Below are positions 6,499 through 11,072 of a stretch of 11,072 nt of DNA, in pieces. The notes beneath the pieces were generated by a model that was not told where the DNA came from, did not search any database, and saw nothing but the letters and a program-made list of their open reading frames with translations. Both the position numbers and the translations under genes were made by a program. Positions within the stretch are counted from its first letter, which is position 1, and each line of letters opens with the position of its first letter. The stretch spans positions 1 to 11,072 of the forward strand of contig CAMXYS010000043.1 of NCBI GenBank assembly GCA_947253135.1, in the 5' to 3' direction. The DNA is from an uncultured Clostridia bacterium. GTDB lineage: Bacteria; Bacillota; Clostridia; Saccharofermentanales; Fastidiosipilaceae.

Positions 6499-7703
6499 AG
6501 ATTTAACTCCTCTAGGGCTGCTCGAACGGACTGAACAACATAGTCAGCCATTTCATCTGTCAGGGAAGTGTGTAAAGGCAAGGTGACCTCATTTTGATAT
6601 AAAGCAAAGGCCCGGGGGAAGTCCTTGATGTCAAAACCCATCCGGCGGTAAGCTGTAAACATCGGCAAGGGTTTGTAGTGGACATTGGCCGCAACCCCTT
6701 TTTCTGCCAGCAGTTCAATAAACCGATTGCGCTGGTCTTCATTTGCCCCCTGCAAACGGATCATGTAAAGATGACCGGAGCTTTGCCAATCGGCGCCCGA
6801 CATCTGCGGCAACACCAGTGGGAGACCAGCCAAGCCTTCTTTATAGCGCTTAATCAGCTCGAAGCGGCGGGCTAAAAGATCGGGGTAGCGGTCTAACTGA
6901 ACCAAGCCGATTGAGGCCATGATATCGGTCATATTAGCCTTATAGCCGGGCAAGACAATGTCATATTCCCAGGCTCCCGGCCTGGTTTTAGCCAGCGCGT
7001 CTTTAGACTGACCATGTAAACTTAGCAGCATAAATTGCCGGTACAAGTCTTCATCATCCAGAGCTGGATTAGCCTTCCAGGTTAAACAACCACCCTCGGC
7101 CGTGGTTAAATTTTTGACTGCATGAAAAGAAAAAGAGCTGAAATCAGCCAGCTGCCCCACCATTTTACCGGCAGCGGTTGCCCCCAGAGCATGAGCGGTG
7201 TCCGCCAAAACAACAATGCGGCCAAAAGCTGATTGAAGGTCATTTTTCGGCTGAAAAAGAGGACGTTTTTCCTCCACAACCCGATAAATCTCTTCATAGT
7301 TGCAGGGGATGCCGGCTAAATCGACCGGGATAATCACCTTGGTTTTTGTAGTTATAGCAGCCGCTAATAGCTGGATGTCCATCTGGGGCGAATCCGGCTG
7401 TGAATCCACTAAAACTAATTTTGCCCCGACATGGTCCACAATGCTGGCCGAAGCCGTATAAGTGTAGGCGGGTGCGATGACTTCGTCGCCGGGCCCCACA
7501 CCCAGCAGTCGCAAACATAGTTCTGAAGCAATTGTTTGGGATTGCAGACAGACGGTCTGCGGTGTGCCCAAATAAGCTGCCAGTCGCTTTTCAAATTCTT
7601 TGGTTCTGGGGCCCGTCGTAATCCAACCGGACCGCATGGCTTCAGCCACAGCCTGGATCTCCGCCTCGCCGATATCCGGTGGAGAAAAGGGTATTTGCAT
7701 CAT
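6495..7703 (-). CDS. DegT/DnrJ/EryC1/StrS-family PLP-dependent sugar aminotransferase
   Basis: These cytoplasmic enzymes use pyridoxal phosphate and usually glutamate to aminate a keto-sugar nucleotide, often at C4 (PglE/ArnB-like). The 402-residue length is typical. Visible landmarks are GWITTGP (26-32) and the cofactor-pocket segment GDEVIAPAYTYTASA (72-86). ADTAHALGA (167-175) carries the Asp that contacts the PLP nitrogen, SFHAVKN (192-198) has the internal-aldimine Lys197, and GYKANMTDIMASIGLVQLDR (253-272) is the family C-terminal signature. The segment usually written SxTAAL reads SQTIASEL (55-62), a small departure. ATG at 7703 has GGGAGG 6 nt upstream; the second in-frame ATG at 7700 is an alternative. 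First gene of the operon with the priming transferase and GT2. No matching 4,6-dehydratase or acetyltransferase lies in the window, so the keto-sugar substrate must come from elsewhere. Confidence 0.92.
   Translation of the reverse strand: MMQIPFSPPDIGEAEIQAVAEAMRSGWITTGPRTKEFEKRLAAYLGTPQTVCLQSQTIASELCLRLLGVGPGDEVIAPAYTYTASASIVDHVGAKLVLVDSQPDSPQMDIQLLAAAITTKTKVIIPVDLAGIPCNYEEIYRVVEEKRPLFQPKNDLQSAFGRIVVLADTAHALGATAAGKMVGQLADFSSFSFHAVKNLTTAEGGCLTWKANPALDDEDLYRQFMLLSLHGQSKDALAKTRPGAWEYDIVLPGYKANMTDIMASIGLVQLDRYPDLLARRFELIKRYKEGLAGLPLVLPQMSGADWQSSGHLYMIRLQGANEDQRNRFIELLAEKGVAANVHYKPLPMFTAYRRMGFDIKDFPRAFALYQNEVTLPLHTSLTDEMADYVVQSVRAALEELNL
6507..6512 (-). promoter_or_regulatory. Shine-Dalgarno site supporting the TTG start of the sugar-phosphate transferase
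   Basis: GAGGAG on the minus strand, 8 nt before the TTG at 6496-6498, inside the end of the aminotransferase gene. It fixes an otherwise doubtful non-ATG start. Confidence 0.7.
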
Positions 7704-7716
7704 TTAAAGCCTCCCG

Positions 7717-7734
7717 GACTTTATTTTGAAAGTC
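7717..7734 (-). repeat. Small hairpin just upstream of the aminotransferase ribosome binding site
   Basis: GACTTT (7717-7722) and AAAGTC (7729-7734) form a 6-bp stem with a 6-nt loop, ending one base before the bases flanking GGGAGG at 7710-7715. It could influence translation start or be chance. Confidence 0.4.
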
Positions 7735-7743
7735 TCTTCTTCT

Positions 7744-7767
7744 AAAAAACTAGACCACCCGGGTCTA
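7744..7767 (-). terminator. Intrinsic terminator after the LCP-phosphatase operon
   Basis: On the minus strand TAGACC, a 5-nt loop CGGGT, and GGTCTA (7767-7751) are followed by GTTTTTT (7750-7744). It lies 13 bp after the phosphatase stop and 40 bp before the aminotransferase start, so it separates the two minus-strand operons. The 6-bp stem is short, so read-through is possible, and I see no clear promoter in the remaining 40 bp. Confidence 0.65.
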
Positions 7768-7779
7768 CGTCTCTCCTGT

Positions 7780-9525
7780 TTAAAAAACTTGGCCGATGTG
7801 TAACAGTAACCAACCCAAGGCAAAACCAAAAGCCACGGCCACCAATAGGTACAAAAGAAAGCGCAGCCCACTTTTTTTGCGTCGTGGCCGCCCGCCTGCC
7901 GCGGCTTGACGGCGCTCTGCTGCCTGTCGCTGCGACAAAGGGGGCGCTTGATAACCGGGTGCCTGTGGTCTGGGGTTATGAGCGGACGTCGGTCTGGCTC
8001 CTGCTGCAGCCGGTCGCTGCTGCCCTGCGGCCGACCGGGCCGGTCCATCGGTGGGGCCGACCCTTGCCCCGCCCACCGCAGCTTGCCGTCTCGGGTGACC
8101 TGCCCGTTCTGCCGAACATCGCCGCGGTGAAGCTACCAAGTGCCCATCTGCCACGTGGTGGCGGGGCTTGCGATTGAGCACATCATCCCGAGCAGAATGG
8201 CGTTTTTCCCGGCCGGTTGTAGACTGCCGGCGGGCGGGCGGGGTGGCAGGCGAAGGCAGCGATTCAGCTGCTCGTTCTGCGCCGACTTGTTTTTCGGCCT
8301 TTTCTGCTCTTAAGCCTTGAGCCTGTCTCGCCAACGCCGCTTGTCTTGCCAACTCAAAACGCTCTAAATCAGCCTGTGTCAATTGGCCGGTCGGCCGAGC
8401 CACCCCACCGTCTGCGGCGGCGGAATCGACTGAAGTCGGCCTCCGGTTTCCCAGCGGTTGTTCATCCAAGCCAGCCTCCGGGCCTGTCCCGAACCCGCTC
8501 CCACCAGCTCGTTTTTTCATCTTATTAGTCCCCCCTTCACCCTGTTTTTCTGCTTCCACAGCAGCTGCTTGGTCAGTGTCAGTTGGCGGATGTCTGCCGG
8601 TCAAGCGCTGAGCCAAGCCGGACAGCTCCTGTGTGCGAGCACTGTTCTGGGGCAAGTCCGGCAACAGGGGCGGGGTATTTATAATGCCCTCCATCTTGCG
8701 GATTAAAGGCCTGTCCCCTGCCATCGTCACCTGCTCAATATCCACCAGAATCAAAGTGGCATTATCCTTTCCTCCGGCTGCCAAGGCGGCTTGCAGCAGA
8801 GCTGCTGCGGCCTCCATCGTTTGTTTTTTTTGATCCAGAAATTCGACCAGCTGTGCATCTGTCAACATCTCTGTGATGCCATCACTACACAGTAACAAGC
8901 GGTCTCCTTCGACCAACCGGAAGTGAGGCGAGATAAAGGGCAGCAGGCGTCTTTCTTCCGGGAATAGGCCCAAATGTTGCAGCAGCCGGTGTCGCTCCGG
9001 ATGTCGGTCAGCTTCTGACCGAGTTAAAAGGCCGATATCCACCATCCGTTCCGCATGTGTCTGATCCTTGGTCAGGCGGTAAAGCTGGTGGTCACGATAC
9101 AAATAAATCCGGCTGTCGCCCAAATTAATCGTCCGCGCTGCCAGGTCATCTAAAAGCACAGCGCAAAAGGTGCTGCCCATGCGCAGGCCCTTATTTTGCC
9201 TCATCCGTTCACAAATGACCTCATTGACCGAATCCAAATAAGGGGGAAGCAGGTCCTCCAAGTTCAAATTCCGGTCTGCCCTTAACCGATTTTCTACCGT
9301 TGCCAGTCCCGAGACGCCGATCGCCGCCGCTTCCTCGCCCAGCGACTCGCCGCCCATTCCGTCACAGATAGCAAAAATCGACCGTCCACTCCCCCGGGCC
9401 AGCTCAGCCGTAAATTGTTCGGTTGACTCGGCCTCAGCCAGCGTCTTGCCGGCGAAATAAAAATTATCTTCATTATTGTCTCGAAGGCGACCTCGGTCGG
9501 TCAACACAACAGCACGAAATAGCAT
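7780..9525 (-). CDS. PP2C-type Ser/Thr protein phosphatase (PrpC/Stp-like) with disordered linker and C-terminal membrane anchor
   Basis: The first 265 residues are a complete PP2C/PPM phosphatase, a metal-dependent enzyme that reverses Ser/Thr phosphorylation by PASTA-type kinases. Motifs: DRGRLRDNNEDNF (10-22), CDGMGG (54-59), LGDSRIYLYRD (135-145), LLLCSDGITEML (210-221) and GKDNATLILVD (252-262), with the metal-binding Asp residues present. Residues about 285-547 are low-complexity, rich in Ala, Arg, Gln and Pro. They contain a helical ALARQAQGLRAEKAEKQ-type stretch and no recognisable domain. A basic RPRRKK (546-551) then precedes one hydrophobic helix (about 555-576) ending five residues before the C-terminus, predicting a tail anchor with the phosphatase in the cytoplasm. 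Classical PrpC/Stp are soluble and about 250 residues. The ATG at 9525 shares a base with the LCP stop (TAATG), indicating translational coupling. No kinase gene is in the window. Confidence 0.9.
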   Translation of the reverse strand: MLFRAVVLTDRGRLRDNNEDNFYFAGKTLAEAESTEQFTAELARGSGRSIFAICDGMGGESLGEEAAAIGVSGLATVENRLRADRNLNLEDLLPPYLDSVNEVICERMRQNKGLRMGSTFCAVLLDDLAARTINLGDSRIYLYRDHQLYRLTKDQTHAERMVDIGLLTRSEADRHPERHRLLQHLGLFPEERRLLPFISPHFRLVEGDRLLLCSDGITEMLTDAQLVEFLDQKKQTMEAAAALLQAALAAGGKDNATLILVDIEQVTMAGDRPLIRKMEGIINTPPLLPDLPQNSARTQELSGLAQRLTGRHPPTDTDQAAAVEAEKQGEGGTNKMKKRAGGSGFGTGPEAGLDEQPLGNRRPTSVDSAAADGGVARPTGQLTQADLERFELARQAALARQAQGLRAEKAEKQVGAERAAESLPSPATPPARRQSTTGREKRHSARDDVLNRKPRHHVADGHLVASPRRCSAERAGHPRRQAAVGGARVGPTDGPARSAAGQQRPAAAGARPTSAHNPRPQAPGYQAPPLSQRQAAERRQAAAGGRPRRKKSGLRFLLYLLVAVAFGFALGWLLLHIGQVF

Positions 9526-10601
9526 TACTCACCTGTCTGATCCTCTGGCCCGACCTCGTAGATAAAGTTATGTAAGGCCGGCCGCTGGCGGTCCCAATCG
9601 ACAATAATATTCCAATTGTCTCCGTCGGTGGTGTAAAAACTTTCGTCAGCAGGCACCTTGTACTCTAAGGTGCCACGGCGGCTGATCAAGGCACCCAAAC
9701 CCAGCTTCATCAAATCACCCGGCCGCAAGTTAGTCTGCATATCCTCTATGACAGTCGTAGCGGCGCTTAAGCGCTTGAGTGGGTTGATCGAGCCGAACTT
9801 AGCCAAAACAGCCCCGACCAAGGCTCTCTGGCGCCCCGTCCGAGCGTGATCTGAGCCGACAGACCGAACTCTGGCCCAGGCGATGGCCTGAGCCCCGGTC
9901 AAAGTTTGCGGCCCGGCTGTGGTCAACAACTCCGTGCCCGGGTCTCTTTCCAGCAGATTGTTCATCTCCTGCATAACGATATTAACCGCTTCGACCTCTG
10001 CTTCAGTTACAGTCAGGTCCACCCCGCCCATATCGTCAACAATCTTCATGGCGCTCCAAAAATCAACCAGCATAAAGCCTTCTATATCAAGGTCACAATA
10101 TTTATTTATGACGTTGATCAAGTAGCCGATGCCCCCGTAAACGTAGGCGGCATTCAATTTAGACCGGGCCCCGTAATCCCCCAGATCGACCTCGATATCA
10201 CGCATCAAAGAGCTTAATTTAATCACCCTGTTGCGGGCGTCAACGCTCAAGATCATCATGCTGTCGGTCCGTGCCTCTTCTTCACCTCTGGAATCGGTTC
10301 CGACAATCAGGTAATTGCGAACGGCCGGATGCTTGCGCGGACGCCTGACGATCGGGTGGTCCGGTGAAATGTGCACCGGCACCTTGCCCTGAGCTTGGTA
10401 GGCCCCTTCTTGGTCAGTGCGAGTGCCGGCGTCAAAAACAATCCGCCCTTCCGGATCAACCACTGTGACGGGCGTATATTCTGATTTGCCAAGCCAAAAG
10501 TAGATAGCCGCCCCAAATCCGACCAAGAAAGCCAAAGCAATGGCAACTATCCGGATGAGGATACTGAAAAAACTTCTTTTTTGCCTGCCCTGCTGCCGCA
10601 T
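9525..10601 (-). CDS. LytR-CpsA-Psr (LCP) family cell-wall glycopolymer ligase
   Basis: LCP enzymes move undecaprenyl-linked anionic glycopolymers (teichoic acids, capsule) onto peptidoglycan outside the cell. The 358-residue protein has a short basic N-terminus (MRQQGRQKR), one membrane helix (about 13-36) and an extracytoplasmic domain. The LCP core runs from about 96 to 270: YLIVGTDSRGEEEARTDSMM (97-116), SLMRDIEVDL (131-140), KLNAAYVYGG (148-157), DMGGVDLTV (190-198) and QTLTGAQAIAWARVRS (232-247) with DHARTGRQRA (251-260). The Arg and Asp residues that bind the pyrophosphate lipid are in place. ATG at 10601 follows AGGAGG by 4 nt. Upstream 10602-10711 (110 bp) shows no clear promoter or terminator. 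The downstream phosphatase gene overlaps its stop codon by one base. Confidence 0.95.
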   Translation of the reverse strand: MRQQGRQKRSFFSILIRIVAIALAFLVGFGAAIYFWLGKSEYTPVTVVDPEGRIVFDAGTRTDQEGAYQAQGKVPVHISPDHPIVRRPRKHPAVRNYLIVGTDSRGEEEARTDSMMILSVDARNRVIKLSSLMRDIEVDLGDYGARSKLNAAYVYGGIGYLINVINKYCDLDIEGFMLVDFWSAMKIVDDMGGVDLTVTEAEVEAVNIVMQEMNNLLERDPGTELLTTAGPQTLTGAQAIAWARVRSVGSDHARTGRQRALVGAVLAKFGSINPLKRLSAATTVIEDMQTNLRPGDLMKLGLGALISRRGTLEYKVPADESFYTTDGDNWNIIVDWDRQRPALHNFIYEVGPEDQTGE

Positions 10602-10711
10602 GTTTCCTCCTATTTGCCCGCTGTTGTTAAATCGAGGCCGCCCCTACCGCTTGACCTTGGCCAGGGGCACTCACTTAAGGCAATTGACCTTCCGCCCATT
10701 GACCTGCCAGG

Positions 10712-11022
10712 TCATCTGAGTGGCAGACCGTCTGCTCCGAAGGGCACACCGCGATGTGCTAAAATACGCTGGTAATCTTCTATGTAGTCTACTTCCGCCC
10801 AAAAGATTCCGGCGACATCCTTCACATGGATATCCCTCTGGCCGATAAAACTGTACAGCACATTTTCCCACCAGACACCGTGCTCCTGCCGGTCAATCAT
10901 ACGGTCCAGTTGCTCTAAAAAGTCCGGTTGAATGGCGCGGGACAATTTGGCAATACCGACATATTCACCGGTGATATGCGGCGGCTTCAGGTCTTTGCCG
11001 TGGTCCAGCAATATATCATTTT
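10712..11022 (-). CDS. LicC-like (choline-phosphate cytidylyltransferase-type) nucleotidyltransferase, C-terminal fragment
   Basis: About 103 residues of the C-terminal part of an NTP_transferase-type enzyme, open through 11022, where genomic sequence stops. No start codon is expected; the TTG at 11009-11011 is internal. Supporting residues are GEYVGIAKLS (near the middle of the sheet domain), WWENVLYSF, and FWAEVDYIEDYQRI, which matches the xWxEIDxxEDyxRI metal/product-site signature of LicC-like phosphocholine and related aminoalkylphosphonate cytidylyltransferases. Such enzymes activate a phosphorylated alcohol or sugar with CTP or UTP for decorating surface polymers. It precedes the LCP gene by 110 bp on the same strand, consistent with a surface-polymer role. 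Substrate is uncertain because the nucleotide-binding N-terminus is missing. Confidence 0.72.
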
Positions 11023-11072
11023 CTGTCTCTTATACACATCTGACGCTGCCGACGATTCGCCACCGGTGTAGA
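11023..11072. other. Illumina Nextera (Tn5) adapter contamination, not genomic
   Basis: CTGTCTCTTATACACATCT at 11023-11041 is the 19-bp Tn5 mosaic end. GACGCTGCCGACGA at 11042-11055 is the Nextera read-2/i5-side adapter. TTCGCCACCG at 11056-11065 fits a 10-nt index, and GTGTAGA at 11066-11072 starts the common P5-side adapter. The order and spacing are those of a library read-through, so these 50 bases should be trimmed and the nucleotidyltransferase treated as truncated at a contig end. Confidence 0.97.

Noticed and set aside
7884..8833. Several plus-strand open frames of 60-97 codons and a minus-strand frame at 7704-8048
   Set aside because: They lie over the GC-rich, low-complexity linker of the phosphatase, where stop codons are rare in every frame. 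No domain or start signal supports them.
10640..10668. GCCCCT...AGGGGC inverted repeat upstream of the LCP gene
   Set aside because: Short stem, long loop and no U-tract; too weak to call a terminator or regulatory element.

Overview
The window reads as a chromosomal contig end from a low-to-mid-G+C Gram-positive bacterium (Bacillota, most likely class Clostridia). The reasons are a LytR-CpsA-Psr wall-polymer ligase, a PrpC/Stp-type phosphatase, an EngB/ComEC pair, strong GGAGG-type Shine-Dalgarno sites, frequent TTG starts, and long (about 420-residue) PRPP-synthetase-like proteins of a type I associate with Clostridia. The taxonomic placement is inference. No phage, IS, CRISPR, rRNA or tRNA was seen.

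Layout: (1) 1-1961, minus strand: the 5' part of comEC (DNA-uptake channel, running off the left edge), preceded by engB (ribosome-assembly GTPase). (2) 1962-2249: a divergent intergenic region with an AT-rich TATAAT-containing stretch and a leader hairpin. (3) 2250-4884, plus strand: two tandem paralogues of the PRPP synthetase family. The first keeps the flexible-loop Lys and the PDxGG motif; the second has lost both. (4) 4885-5004: a convergent junction with two overlapping inverted repeats that share one arm, one of which is a good minus-strand terminator. (5) 5005-7703, minus strand: a three-gene glycan operon in transcriptional order DegT-type aminotransferase, initiating sugar-phosphate transferase (PglC/WcaJ-like), family 2 glycosyltransferase. 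(6) 7744-7767: a terminator separating that operon from the next. (7) 7780-10601, minus strand: an LCP ligase gene and a PP2C-type Ser/Thr phosphatase gene overlapping by one base; the phosphatase carries a long disordered linker and a C-terminal membrane anchor. (8) 10712-11022, minus strand: the C-terminal part of a LicC/choline-phosphate-cytidylyltransferase-like nucleotidyltransferase. (9) 11023-11072 is not genomic: it is an Illumina Nextera (Tn5) adapter with an index, so true sequence ends at 11022.

How the genes may work together: the right half is a coherent surface-glycopolymer neighbourhood. An amino-sugar enzyme and a priming transferase build a lipid-linked glycan, a GT2 extends it, an LCP enzyme could attach it to peptidoglycan, and a LicC-like enzyme could supply an activated decoration. 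A membrane-tethered PP2C is translationally coupled to the LCP gene. The left half is housekeeping, except for the tandem PRPP-synthetase pair. The second copy looks catalytically altered, and this is the most unusual biology in the window.
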